DNA from: Gnetum montanum | Taxonomy: Eukaryota > Streptophyta > Gnetopsida > Gnetales > Gnetaceae | Direction: 5' to 3' | Assembly: GCA_015680685.1 (NCBI GenBank) | Contig: MNCI01020988.1 | Location: forward strand, 25,022 to 70,192 | Length of the DNA: 45,171 nucleotides | Shown here: one piece after another, positions 11,413 through 22,740 of the stretch | Layout of the letters: each line of letters begins with the position of its first letter | Numbering within the stretch: position 1 is the stretch's first letter | The notes under the pieces: generated by a model | What the model was told of the DNA's origin: nothing | The model's database searches: none | What the model saw: only the letters and a program-made list of their open reading frames with translations | Program-made: the position numbers and the translations under genes

Positions 11413-12072
11413 ATGTACAAGGTTCGTGGTTTGGTGCTAACTCCTTGGAGGCCGGGGGCTCATAAAGAAGTAGATCTGTTTGTCCTAGCACCGGTTTGGA
11501 TCAGAGCTTCAGGCATCCTTTGGAGATGTGGACTGAGAAGTTCCTCGAAAACCTGGCAGGATTATTCGGCGAGTTTATCACTTTGGATAAATTTACTAGC
11601 TCAATGGAATGCATGGGGTTTGCTGGATTTTGTGTTTGGCGACCTCTGGCTTTGAAGGATTGAATCCACGAGGTTACACTGGCCCTCCCAAAGGGTAAAG
11701 AAATAATCTGCATCGAATACAAGAATTTCGAGGAATCCAAGCCCAAGCTGAGTAAGGCAAAGGGTTGCACTGTTTGTGGAATGCCGGGGCACCTTGAGGC
11801 AAATTGCAGGGTTCGGGCCTACAACTAAACAAACTAGGGGGAAGGGGGCTAAGGGCTGGTTTAAGATAACCAACCGGCAGCAGGTGCCTGAGCCCATGGA
11901 GGATGGGGAGAAGGTGGTGGTAGCTGCCAAGTCTCTTACACAGCTCCCCAAAAAGGAGATGATGCTTGGTCCACTACATAGACCCACCCACCAAAAAGGG
12001 GAGGAGGCCAAAGGGGAGTCACATAATGGGACACCGTCCAAGTCCAGAACTATTTCTAGTTTGATGGTGTAG
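11413..12072 (+). pseudogene. LINE ORF1 (DUF4283-like plus zinc knuckle)
   Basis: Across shifting frames the translation gives VRGLVLTPWRPG, then HPLEMWTEKFLENLAG and FITLDKF, matching the general pattern of plant LINE ORF1 proteins that bind element RNA. These are followed by an intact knuckle CTVCGMPGHLEANC at 11766-11807 (CX2CX4HX4C). The downstream frame 11776-12072 is a shadow carrying the low-complexity C-terminal part in a shifted frame. Stops and frameshifts between blocks show that it is dead. Confidence 0.7.
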
Positions 12073-12319
12073 GGTTTTGAGCTGCCACTGTTGGGCAACT
12101 GGATTAATGTTGTGATGGGGTCCTTCAAACCCCAAGTGTCAGAGATTTCAAGTTTAAACCAAGGGCCCGCTAGTTCATCAGTGGTGGGAACCTTCCTTTA
12201 AGTGGAAAAGTAGGCTATCTTAGAACCCCAGCTAGTAGGAGCAAGTTGACACAACTCGATGTGGATTTGGAAAAATCAAAAGACTTTGCAAGAGGTTTTT
12301 CACAAAGATCAATGGATTG

Positions 12320-12748
12320 TACTTGAAGATCCTGTCCTAAAATTGTAGGGGCCAGGGTATGCCCTACAAAAGAAATACCTTGAAAGAGATTGTGTGATGT
12401 AAGGGTTGTGATGTAATTTGCCTACAAAAAATGAAGCTACAGACATTAGAATCCTAGTCGTTGCAGTTGGATGGATGATATGCATGGATGGTAGCTTGTA
12501 CAGGAAGGGCTGGGGGGTTAGCTATTTTGGCTTGCTTCCCCTTTGGACAAGTCGATGAGTTGGATTGGAGCCCAATGATCCATGTGGTTCAGGAGGGTAT
12601 CTAGCTCACATATGTCTACGATGCTCAGAATTGGGAGACATGTTTTTAGGAACTGCAATGGCTTGTGTAGATTGTTCTTGATTGGACGTGATGGGGACTG
12701 TTTGGAGATTTTATCCAATGCTTGTTCTGGTGGGAGAAGATAGGAGGG
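12320..12748 (+). pseudogene. LINE ORF2 endonuclease domain, N-terminal fragment
   Basis: From 12323 one frame reads LKILS-stop-NCRGQG, then DVICLQKMKLQTLES and GRAGGLAILACFP. These correspond to the SWNCRG, LQETK and GxxGGLAI motifs of the apurinic-type endonuclease that nicks target DNA in LINEs. The catalytic Glu of QETK is replaced by Lys, and Trp of SWNCRG is a stop. At least nine stops lie in about 140 codons. The fragment is cut off by the LTR at 12749. Confidence 0.75.
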
Positions 12749-13674
12749 TGATGAGTGGCGAGGTACCCCTACACTCAACCATATGAAATGAGCGTAGCAC
12801 GCGCGATCTGGTTGAACTCCGCAGACTAAATGCCTAAACGCCATAAGGAACACTTGGGGTTAATTAATCGTTGTCTTCCTAGACTTACTTGTTGTTGTCA
12901 CAGTGTCTGGTTAAGTAAATCAGAGGTATATGATTTTTTTGGTCTTTTCAAGTTTATCTCCTCTGCTAAGGGGTGAAGGGTTGAGAGACTAAAACTAACT
13001 CTAACTATAGCACTAAGTCCTAGCGTCAGCATCCGTTCCCACTTGCCGTACATACCCTGAACTGTGTAACTGTGGCTACCAAACACTAATCGTTACTGGG
13101 ATTACCACACGTAACGCACGTGCTCAAAGCGATCGTACTGAGGCACCTAACTAACCTAAGTGTGACAAGCAGCTAATTCCTTCACTAGCCGTACATATCT
13201 GTAGATGCTCGTAATCAAGTCGTACTTGTCCCACGTTCTAGGAGGTAAGGGTGAGAGAATCTAATCGCAATGAGTAGCTGATTCCTTGCCTAGCCGTACA
13301 CATTTGTCAATGCTCGTAACCACGTCGTACTCATGCCGCATTACTAGGAAAGCGATAAATAACATTAAATATACCTATCCATGTACTGCAAGGTTTATCC
13401 ACAAAGCTCGTCTTTATTGCCGTACACAACTTACGTTCAGGTACAAAGCTGCTCGAATAAGAACCGTTCACTTGGGGGACTCCTACTGCGGGCACATGGA
13501 AAATATTCTATCTCTGGGGTGATCAATCCGTCAGAGCTTCGCTACTTTATGCCTAGGATGTTAAATGAGGGGAGTGCTGCCTCTTATTTATAGATTTGGC
13601 GGCGGACCGCGATATCGCGGCGACCGCAATATCGCATATGCAATATCGCGGCTTGTGTATATCGCGTCTCATCA
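12749..13674 (-). repeat. 3' LTR of element X
   Basis: On the plus strand it begins TGATGAGTGGCG and ends GTCTCATCA, 926 bp. It closely matches the LTR at 38814-39776, including a partly duplicated block (about 13140-13340) with 'agctgattccttg...tagccgtacaca'. A minus-strand TATA box (TATAAATAA) is at 13584-13592. The region beyond it toward the U3 end is packed with GATATCGCG palindromes. It interrupts the LINE to its left; gaggg at 12744-12748 is the left candidate target duplication. Confidence 0.9.
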
Positions 13675-13688
13675 TACCCCCATGACTG
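13675..13688 (-). promoter_or_regulatory. polypurine tract of element X
   Basis: The minus strand reads CAGTCATGGGGGTA immediately upstream of the LTR start TGATGAG. This is the position of the plus-strand primer in LTR retrotransposons. The same sequence precedes the LTRs of element C and element Z. Confidence 0.75.
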
Positions 13689-14697
13689 AATGAAAACTCG
13701 TCCTCGAGTTCCTTACAATGATATCAGGTAGGTATGGGATTATTGAGGGGAATGGAACTAATGGAATGACATGTGAACGGATCATTATTACAAGACTTGA
13801 CAAAACTGGTGTTCATGACAACAAGGGTGAACACCTTATTATAATGACATCAGGCCACATTTGGCACCTGAGAGAAAAGAGGAGAGAGAAGAGAAGAGAA
13901 GAAGAGAGAAGAGTCTTGTTGTTGCCAACGCCTAGATTACGCCTTCCGTTGTCCATCCATAAGCGCATCATCAATTCTGCTCCTTGCATAGCTGCTTCAG
14001 CGCTGCTCCATTCCAAGTGTTTGCTCTAGATCCATTCTGTTGTTGTATGATTGCCATATGCACAGACAACACAATCATATATTAGCAAGGGTAATTGAAT
14101 CATCATGTAATTGATACCTTGCTTCAGTGTAAACTCGTTGGCTAGGTTGTGGTATGGCTGATATGGATCTGGGAAGATGTAGTAGTGACTACCGAAGGTG
14201 TAGGGGTTAGGAAGAAAATCAAAAAATTTCAGGGCTAGGAAAAAAATTGAAAAAGCAGGCCCCGTACCCCCATGACTAATCATGAACCTCTGGTAGCGAA
14301 AGAATGGAGAAAGAAAAGGAGTAAGGTAGAGAGATAAAAATGGACAACTAAGACATCGATAAAAGAGATGTCAAGATGGAAATGAACAAAATAAAATCAA
14401 TTGCAAAATATTAAGGGAAAGAAGTTAACTAATGCTCCAAATGGGAATCTCTGTGGATCCTCCCCAAAGCAGGCTCATGCCCTTAATACCCTGACAAACC
14501 CACATTCAAAAGAGTTCGTAGGCTTTGGGAATGTCCTTGGAACAAGAGTTAAAGTCTTGACCGGAAGAATTTACCAAAAAGAAAATAATGCATCAACCAA
14601 AATATATACACTAATGATACAACCAGCAATGAGGTGAACAATGGAGAGAAGGATGGAGAGAAGAGAAGTGGAATGAAATCCCAAGAACAAGGTGTTG
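13689..14697 (-). other. 3' internal non-coding region of element X
   Basis: It aligns by eye with element C at 39791-40790 over nearly its full length, with shared blocks such as 'cgtcctcgagttccttacaa' and the 'ccaaagcaggctcatgcc' stretch. It carries a second PPT-like motif near 14265-14278. The minus-strand GAACTCGAGGACGAG stretch next to the tract is common in Ty3/gypsy 3' regions. Similarity stops at about 14697, where foreign sequence begins. No protein is encoded. Confidence 0.75.
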
Positions 14698-14699
14698 GC

Positions 14700-14880
14700 A
14701 CATTTTGGCCAATTCATGGAATAGATAGGTCCTGACAAGACATTTGAGGAGAGATCTAAATATTGCAATCGCCTCAGTCTACCAATCTCTTTGGGATAGG
14801 TCCAAAGAACTCACTATTAGAGAGATTTATACAGGTCAGAAATGTGAGGTTGCATAAAAATGGGGAATGCAGATTGAAAA
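14700..14880 (-). pseudogene. LRR receptor gene fragment
   Basis: The minus strand reads, in two frames separated by a one-base shift, LCNLTFLTCINLSNSEFFG then PIPKRLVD and LQYLDLSSNVLSGPIY. These are plant-type extracellular leucine-rich repeats (LxxLxxLxLSxNxLSGxIP), as in LRR receptor kinases and receptor-like proteins. Only about two repeats remain, with no kinase or transmembrane part. It runs straight into retroelement sequence at about 14697. Confidence 0.65.
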
Positions 14881-15069
14881 TGCTGATGATGTTGTAGTAG
14901 CAGCAGCAACATCAGAGCTACATATAATTATTTTCTCAAGGCCCCCCTATTGCCCCAGCCTCTCTGTCAGCCTATTTTTAGTTTCTTGAGGTAAAAAGAT
15001 AATTAGCAACTTACTGCGGACAATTGTGTGAGAGAAAACATGTCTTTGTTTTAAGCGTGTTTCCATGGC

Positions 15070-15410
15070 TATCCAGACTATGTGATTCTGACCCAAATCC
15101 TGGACCTCTCTCCTCTTCTTCTTCTCTCCTCCTTGCAAATCCAAGCGATTCACTTCTTTTTCTCCAATCTCCCAACCTTCCTGCTGCTACTGCCGCCTCT
15201 TCTCTCAATAAAGCATGATCATTATGTTCTCGAGCCGCCTACTTTTTGGACCTGTCTATTATAGAATAAGAGCCGAGGGAAGCCATGGATGCTAACGAGG
15301 CAACCAAGATTATGTTCTCGAGGATTCAGAGGCTGGAGCCGGAGAACGCCACCAAAATCATTGGATACCTTTATTTGTAGGATAACACTGATCAGGATAT
15401 GATCCGACTG
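15070..15410 (+). pseudogene. 5' end of a CCCH zinc-finger/RRM-type gene
   Basis: A start codon at 15284 opens [20 protein letters not shown] followed by [11 protein letters not shown], a stop, and [10 protein letters not shown]. This strongly recalls the conserved N-terminus of plant CCCH zinc-finger proteins with an RRM (MDxYEATxxVxSRIQxLDPE...SKIMGxLLIQDxxxxEMIRLA). The C/T-rich stretch at 15097-15200 resembles the 5' leader of a plant mRNA. The stop replaces a codon that is CAG (Gln) in relatives. After about 15405 the similarity ends and no zinc finger or RRM is recognisable. The family call is from memory of the motif. Confidence 0.6.
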
Positions 15411-16308
15411 CCCAGGGACCGAGAGAAGGACGCAAGTACCATTCAGAAGCTGCTGGCGCGGGATGACTTGGCCATCTGTCTTGAGGGTACGACGTGTCGC
15501 GAGCCACTTCTGCTGCACTTTAGTGCCCTGTTTACGGAGCTGTTGGACTGCATCGTGCCGGTGGCGATCTGTATGTGGCCCACGCTGTACCACGAAACCA
15601 CCGTCCATGAATAGAAAGGCCTTGATTACTTCTTCTTTTTCATGGAAAATTCCAAGTTTAGGAGTTTGTTGATGCAAATGAAGCCCAGCGAGTTCCAGTG
15701 TAACGATTATGTGTATTTTTGTATTGGTATGCTGCAAAATAGGGTTCATCATGTGCAGGGACACTTCCTCATCAGCCATCCCATTCATCCCTACCACATG
15801 TTTGATATGATCTTGCACTCAGTTTAGCTCTACTCAGGCGTTGTCAGTGGCAGCATATCCAGAGACTGCTCCTGAATTTAGGCGACATTGATGGCATTCA
15901 CAGTGACCAAGAATTTAACGCGGCAAGTTGTAACCCTAGTTTCAGTGTCTACAACACGTGAGCCAGATAGATATGATTAAATATATAAAGCTTTCTGCAG
16001 CATGGCCAAGGGGAGATAGATGATCAAATTCTATTTATTGACCTTTATGTTGTTCCTAAATATACATATATAAAGTTATATGTATAGTTATTTTATAAAA
16101 AGGGGGATTTATGGACATTTCCAACTATAGCTTTTATTAATATAATTGTAACTTTATGTGGAAGTTGTAACTTCCTAGCCTTAATCCATGATGTTTGTAA
16201 CCATTAAAAAGGCCACTTGTCAACTATAGCCTTTTTATCTCCACAAAGGCCACTTGTCAACTAAAAAGATCACTTGTCAACTGCAACTTGTTTCTCTCCA
16301 TGGTGAAA

Positions 16309-16391
16309 ACTTGGCAACTAGATGAAGACACTTGGCAACTAGATGAAGACACTTGGCAATGGAATGAAGACACTTGGCCATGGAATAGGAC
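16309..16391 (+). repeat. 21-bp tandem repeat, about four copies
   Basis: The unit ACTTGGCAACTAGATGAAGA(C) occurs at 16309, 16330 and 16351 (diverged), with a shortened copy at 16372-16391. Related 'ccacttgtcaact' words occur upstream near 16213, 16251 and 16271. This may be the U3 of an unrecognised LTR, since a 'cctgtaaaaaggcttcaggg' hairpin follows near 16474. Confidence 0.75.
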
Positions 16392-16567
16392 ACTTGTCCA
16401 TTGTAGCTTTTTTATCTCTATGGTGGTTAAACCACCCAAGATATTTTGTAACTTCCCTACCTACCTTTGAACCCTGTAAAAAGGCTTCAGGGGTCAAGGA
16501 GGAATGAACACATTAGGTCTCACACATCACACTTGGGATCTTGGAAGATTTGTAAAGAAGATTGCTT

Positions 16568-17551
16568 NNNNNNNNNNNNNNNNNNNNNNNNNNNNNNNNN
16601 NNNNNNNNNNNNNNNNNNNNNNNNNNNNNNNNNNNNNNNNNNNNNNNNNNNNNNNNNNNNNNNNNNNNNNNNNNNNNNNNNNNNNNNNNNNNNNNNNNNN
16701 NNNNNNNNNNNNNNNNNNNNNNNNNNNNNNNNNNNNNNNNNNNNNNNNNNNNNNNNNNNNNNNNNNNNNNNNNNNNNNNNNNNNNNNNNNNNNNNNNNNN
16801 NNNNNNNNNNNNNNNNNNNNNNNNNNNNNNNNNNNNNNNNNNNNNNNNNNNNNNNNNNNNNNNNNNNNNNNNNNNNNNNNNNNNNNNNNNNNNNNNNNNN
16901 NNNNNNNNNNNNNNNNNNNNNNNNNNNNNNNNNNNNNNNNNNNNNNNNNNNNNNNNNNNNNNNNNNNNNNNNNNNNNNNNNNNNNNNNNNNNNNNNNNNN
17001 NNNNNNNNNNNNNNNNNNNNNNNNNNNNNNNNNNNNNNNNNNNNNNNNNNNNNNNNNNNNNNNNNNNNNNNNNNNNNNNNNNNNNNNNNNNNNNNNNNNN
17101 NNNNNNNNNNNNNNNNNNNNNNNNNNNNNNNNNNNNNNNNNNNNNNNNNNNNNNNNNNNNNNNNNNNNNNNNNNNNNNNNNNNNNNNNNNNNNNNNNNNN
17201 NNNNNNNNNNNNNNNNNNNNNNNNNNNNNNNNNNNNNNNNNNNNNNNNNNNNNNNNNNNNNNNNNNNNNNNNNNNNNNNNNNNNNNNNNNNNNNNNNNNN
17301 NNNNNNNNNNNNNNNNNNNNNNNNNNNNNNNNNNNNNNNNNNNNNNNNNNNNNNNNNNNNNNNNNNNNNNNNNNNNNNNNNNNNNNNNNNNNNNNNNNNN
17401 NNNNNNNNNNNNNNNNNNNNNNNNNNNNNNNNNNNNNNNNNNNNNNNNNNNNNNNNNNNNNNNNNNNNNNNNNNNNNNNNNNNNNNNNNNNNNNNNNNNN
17501 NNNNNNNNNNNNNNNNNNNNNNNNNNNNNNNNNNNNNNNNNNNNNNNNNNN
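16568..17551. other. assembly gap (984 unknown bases)
   Basis: A continuous run of n. Any open frame across it is an artefact. Its right edge coincides with return to element X sequence, suggesting that the repeat boundary was hard to assemble. Confidence 0.99.
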
Positions 17552-19150
17552 ATGGTTAATGTGACTTGGCAAAACTCATTCCAACTCCAGGCTCAAACCA
17601 ACCACATCCAGTGACTTTGCATCAATGCATTCGGTTAAACCATCCACTTGGATAACAAGGATGCATCTTCAAAGAGCCACCACCATTCCGACGAAACAAA
17701 GAAGAGAACGGGAAGCAAGAAGGGCCTTAGTTAGAGGGAACACTTTGGTTCCATAACCAGTGCTTGCAATAGCAATAGGATGGAAAACGAGAGGAACAAG
17801 AAGATAAGAGAAATAACAACGATGAAGCCAATAAAAAATGCATAGAAGGCAAAAGAAAAATAAAAATGGATGTCATGGATGGGGTGAAATGAGAAATAGA
17901 TGATTGCAAGATATGTTTAAGAAAGAGAACTTAACAATTGCACCAAAAAGGAATGCTAGTGGGTTCTTCCCAAAGCAGGCTCATGCCCTTTATGCCATGA
18001 CAAACCCACAAACCAAAGAGTTCGTAGGCTCTAGGAATGACATATGGAAACAATAGTTAAGAATTCACCCATAAGAATTTACCAAAGAATAACAATGCAT
18101 AGACTAAGATATAGACTAATCATAAAACTAGCAATGAGGTAGAATACAGGAAGCAATACGAAAAGAGAAGAGAGAATGGAATGGAATCCCAAAATCAAGG
18201 TTGTGTAAAGTCTCTTCTGTATTATGTGGTTAAGTGACTTAATAAAATTTATTCCAAATCTAGATTAAAACTAACCACATCCAGTGACCTCGCATCAACA
18301 CACTTGACCAACCCATCCTCCTAAAACAATAAGAATGCTTTCACAGAGCAACTAACATCCCAAAAAGAGAAGAATAGAGGAGTAGGAAGTGAGAAAGGAT
18401 CTTAGTTAGAGGGAACCTTCTAGCATGGGTAACATGTATTTCCAGTGCCATAACCAATGCTTGTAGCCCATGTTCCTTTATTATGTCTAAGAAGTCTACT
18501 TTGAATTTCCACCAATTTTTCTTATCTGGGAACCACACCATGCAAAGACATATTTGATTTATTCAACTTCCTAATATTAGTCGATAGCAGAAGGGTAGAA
18601 AACCTATGAAAAACATCCAAGTAGCTGAGAGAATAGCTAGCACAAATGCATCAAATCCCCTTGAAGTCACACCCTTTTCAATCCATATGAATTTTTCCTT
18701 AGTTTGAAGAATACCAAGCGACAAATTTATTAATAGGTTTGATTAGAAAAACGGATAGTACAATTCCAAAACAAAGGGAGACGATCGCGTTGAGTGGATA
18801 AATGGATGACATGGACTCATTACCTATTTTATCGAAAGAAACCATATCTTAGTATCAACATTAAAATTCAACGGTAAAAACCAAACATTAGCAATCAACA
18901 CTATTATAGTACAACCCACCATCATAAGCACTTATTATGTGATGAGTGACAATAAATCAAATAAAAGGTAACAAAGAAAGAAACAGTAAAAATGTTAATG
19001 ATGGTGTAAAAAAAATAAGTAAAGATGAAAAATGTGTAAAAACAAATGTGTGAAACCAAATAAAATAAAAGAAATTGAGGGCTTAGAATAACTAGCATTG
19101 GTGGCCATCTTCCCCATGATTGAGTTGGAAGGAGGAGATCTGAAATAATG
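17552..19150 (-). other. 3' internal non-coding regions of elements X (end) and Y
   Basis: 17552-17760 continues element X, matching 40812-41020. From about 17761 the sequence jumps back to material equivalent to about 40390, then runs through a second copy (17930-18430) and on to the end of Y's integrase. The duplicated order shows a junction between two copies near 17760. No proteins are recognised. A diverged PPT-like motif lies near 19108-19118. Confidence 0.65.
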
Positions 19151-19189
19151 AGCAGGGATATCCATCAATAGAGGTAGTGTTAGTACTGG

Positions 19190-20330
19190 CCATTTTGGGC
19201 TCATGGGAAGGTTTGGTTTGCTAGATATTAACCAATAATTTCTTATCTAGGCTTCTAGGTTTATAGATCATCATGGCCCTTGAAGGAAAAGTTTCATAAA
19301 TGATATAAGGTCTTTCCCATAGTATTTGAAATTTGGTTCATTGTGGCACATGTGTGGGATTCCAATAAAGAACCTTTTCTCTTGGTTGGTATTTGACTTT
19401 TCTAATTCCTAGGTCATGACGTTGTTTGTTGAAGGCCTTATGCAGTTCATTGGATGATAGGGCGACTAATCGATTTTCATCTAACAAGTTAAGATTCATT
19501 AACTATTCTTTTTGTGCTAGAATAACGTCAAGGTTAAGGTCACATGTTGTAGATAGTGTGCAGAGCTTAGCTTGGATAGGAAGTGTTGGAAGTTTACAGG
19601 GAGTTTCCATGTGGAGCGGTAGGCCCAAAGAGCTTTGTTTAGTTTGGTGCTCCAGTTTCACCTATATTTTCTAATGGTTTGTGTCAAAATTTTTGTGATT
19701 TCCCTATTGGTGACTTCAGCTTGACCATTCACTTGAGGATGATATGGTGTAGTCAGTTTATGCTCAACTCCTAAGCATTGCATCAACTTCCGAAAAGTTG
19801 CACCTGTAAAATGTGTACCATTATCAAAAAAAAGTGCATGAGGCAAGCCAAGCCTATTTACAATTTGTTGTTGAACAAATTGTGTAGTGGTAGATGATGT
19901 ATAGTTGGCAACGACAGCTACTTCTGCCCATTTTGTAAAATAATGAATAGCAACAACAACGTATGCTTTTCCATTAGACATTAGTGTAATAGGCACCATA
20001 AAATCAATACCCCATATGTCGAAGGGTTCTAAGGTTTGAATCCATTGTTGTGGATCCTCCATTTGAGTAGTTATTCCCCCATCGTGTTGGTAGCACTCAC
20101 AAGATTGGACAAAATGATGGGCATCCTGAAATAATGTAGGCCAATAATACTCTGCAAGCAAGATTTTAATGGTTGTTCATCTCCCAATGTAATGACCCCC
20201 ACAAGGGCCCTCATGAGCATCTTGGAGAACTTGTAATTGATTTTTGTCAGGAACACATCATCAAACCAAGCCATCGGAACATACCTTGTAAAGGTGTCCA
20301 TTGATTTCCATTAAATGTTTGACTTGATGG
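19190..20330 (-). pseudogene. integrase of element Y
   Basis: On the minus strand the zinc region (HEGPCGGHYIGR, then SCECYQ with the last Cys changed to Tyr) precedes a long open core at 19658-20161. The core keeps the full DDE set: WGIDFM, FFDNGTHF and NGQAEVTNREI. The C-terminal part toward 19190 is broken by stops but retains KVLYWNP and a degraded relative of the PYGA segment. This is the best preserved integrase here and the reference for the losses in element A. The altered zinc ligand and the stops still make it non-functional. Confidence 0.87.
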
Positions 20331-20340
20331 AGAAACTGAT

Positions 20341-21700
20341 GTTTCTTTTTAACATCTAGCCCTTGTGGTGTTTTTTTGTGAGAAGATAGTAAGAATGCTA
20401 CTATACCAATTTTTATCTATGGATGATTGATCATTTTTTACACTTGCAAAGAGGAGTTCATCAGGGAAGCGATCAGAAATAGGGTATTCGTCCTCTTTTT
20501 TGTCCCATTGCAATTGAGATAAATGATTGGTGACAACATTCTCGGTGCCTTTACAATCTACTACCGTGAGATCAAACTCTTGCAAAATCACAAGCCATCG
20601 TATGATGCAAGGGCTCACCGTTGGTTTATTCATAAGGAACCAAATTGCACTATGATCTATGTGTACAAATACCTTATAGCCTAATACATAGTGCCTAAAT
20701 TTCTCTAGTATAGTTGAGTTGTGTATCAGCAATGCTTTGACTTGCACAGTGAATGTAATACAGACATTTTTTTGTCATCTAACTGTATAATTATGACTCC
20801 TAAAGCAAGATTGGATGCATCAATCATTAAATGGAATGGTTTGGACCAATCAAGAGCTTGTAGAATGGGTGTTTCTATGAGCTTTTGCTTTAAGGTTTGG
20901 AAAGCTAACTCACATTCCTTGGTCCATTCAAAGGGTACACCCTTTTTCGTTAACTCTACCAATGATTTTGCAATCTTCGAAAAGTTCTTGATAAAATGTC
21001 TATAATAGCCAGTATGTCCAAGGAATGATCAAGCATCTTTTACAATTTTAGGTTGATGAGTGATTCCTTGGATGGCTTTAATTTTTTCAGAATCTACCTC
21101 TATCCCTGTTTGTGAAATTTTATGCCCTAATACAATGTCCTCTTGGACCATTAAGTGGATTTTCTGCTAATTGAGCCTTAGGTTGGTTTCAATACATCGT
21201 TTCAGCATTTTCTCTAATTAGTCCTATGCTTATTCAAAGTCCACTTCGTAGGTGGAGAAATTATCCATAAAAACCTCCACACCATTCCCTATTTGCTATT
21301 GAAATATATTGAGAACTAAATGTGAAATGTTGCTAGAGCATTACACAAGTCAAACAACATCTACCTATATGCAAATGTCCCTCATGGACTTGTGAATGTA
21401 GTTTTGGCTTGGTCTTCAGGTGCTATTTGGATTTGATTGTACCCACTGTAACCATCCAGAAAACTATAATAATAATGCCTTGCTATGGTATCTAAGACCT
21501 GGTCAATGAATGGTAATGGAAAATGATTTTTAAATGTTGCCATGTTTAATAGCCTAAAGTCTATACACACCCTCCATTTACCACCTTTTTTTAGGCATAA
21601 TAACTAATGGACTAATCCATTCACTTCTAGTAATGGGGTAGATGAACTCGGCCTTCAGAAGTTGTTCAATTTCTTCCTTAAATACTTGCTTAAGCTTTGG
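20341..21700 (-). pseudogene. reverse transcriptase-RNase H of element Y
   Basis: RT motifs on the minus strand include CIDFRLLNMATFKNHFPLPF and FLDGYSGYNQIQIAPEDQ (21382-21570), then motif C FMDN at 21260-21268, where the second Asp is Asn. RNase H follows with LMIDASNLALGVII (about 20800-20850) and HIDHSAIWFLMNKP to EFDLTVVDCKGTENVVTNHLS (20349-20747). These residues match the Athila/Tat branch. Stops separate the open segments, for example between 20962 and 21382. Confidence 0.88.
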
Positions 21701-22740
21701 GTTCAATTGTCTTGCGGTTGTCATCGAGGCTTCATAAAGGGGTTAGTGTAAATTCTATGTTGGCATATCCTAGGATCTCTTCTAGTTTTTTCAGGATATG
21801 ACCAAGCAAAGGCTTTTAACCATTTGTTTATCATCTTCAACAATCCTTCTTTTTGTTGAGGAGCGAGCTTAGCATTAATGATTATCGATTTTCCATTCTT
21901 GAGAAATGCATACTCTAAACCAGTGGGCAATGGTTTTAATTCAAGGGGCTCTTTCTTGAACTCGTAGGGATTTCCAACTTTCCCCAGTTGATATCTTTGA
22001 TGTCAGTACTTGGAATTTTGCAATGGACTGGCTCTAATGCATTTAGACTATCGATATAGGCATAAGTCAAGCTCTCAATTGGTTCCATGCATAAAGTTGA
22101 ATTGCACTCTCGGCTAGCTATCAGCCACTAGGTGCTTTCCTGTCTTGTGGCTGCTACATACATGCATCTTTGTATGTTAGATACTTGTGCACACTAGTTT
22201 CATGTAAGCAATGTTGAGCATTGTATAAATCAAGACTTCTACATGCAGTTGCATCCTATGTCGCTGTATGCGATGCATGAAACTTTCTTCTTTTCGATCT
22301 TCCCAAATGCATTTTCTTATGATATCTTTAGGGAAAGATCACATATTTCTAGGTGCACATCAATTGTACTTAGCAATGCTTTTCCCATTATGATTGGGAA
22401 GTCTCCCATGTAGTTGTTGACTTAAATCACTAGGAAATCAGCTAGATACAACCACCCACAAATAGTGGTGACAATGTCCTCTACTAGTCCCAATGGAATA
22501 GTGATGGATTGGTTAGCCAACTCTAAACAAATGTTACTCTTCTTTAGTGGAGGTAGGTTCCAGGCTTTATACATTTCCTAGGAGATCGAATTAACACCAG
22601 AACTTGAATCCAAAAGAGATTTACAAGGCTTGTTTCTAGTGATTTACAAATAAATAAGAGGAATTCCAGGATCAGAGAATTTTCTAGGAAGATGACCAGC
22701 TTTAATCCAATCAGTGATAGCGTGAGTCAACATAATAGTG
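21701..22740 (-). pseudogene. protease and protease-RT linker of element Y
   Basis: The minus strand gives KSLLDSSSGVNSIS near 22585-22625, LPPLKKSNICLELANQSITI, LVEDIVTTICGW and DFPIIMGKALLSTID, the same blocks as element A's protease. The active-site triplet reads DSS, as in A. Stops occur between the blocks. The linker toward RT contains GLEYAFLKNGKSIIINAKLA (about 21850-21930). Confidence 0.75.

Larger units (their letters stand above)
10850..12748 (+). mobile_element. LINE (L1-type) non-LTR retrotransposon remnant, 3' truncated
   Basis: ORF1 with a DUF4283-like region and CCHC knuckle is followed by the start of an ORF2 with an AP-endonuclease fold signature, both on the plus strand. 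That is the layout of plant L1-type LINEs. It ends abruptly at the LTR that begins at 12749, so the rest of ORF2 (reverse transcriptase) was displaced. The left 500 bases appear rearranged: part of 11304-11343 repeats 12255-12295 in inverted orientation. The left boundary is approximate. Confidence 0.72.
14698..17551. mobile_element. foreign insert with host-gene fragments inside element X
   Basis: Element C is continuous from about 40787 to 40812, whereas here the corresponding sequences are split between 14697 and 17552. The insert holds an LRR-gene fragment (minus), a CCCH-type gene start with its 5' leader (plus), short tandem repeats and a run of unknown bases. Its right edge lies in the gap, so its ends, target duplication and class cannot be determined. 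It could be a gene-capturing element or filler DNA from repair. Confidence 0.55.

Noticed and set aside
15222-15818. 198-codon minus-strand frame over the CCCH-like fragment
   Set aside because: The plus strand carries the recognisable [15 protein letters not shown] start; the minus frame resembles nothing known and is probably its shadow.
16467-17614. Long open frames of about 350 codons on both strands
   Set aside because: They consist almost entirely of unknown bases in the assembly gap and have no meaning.
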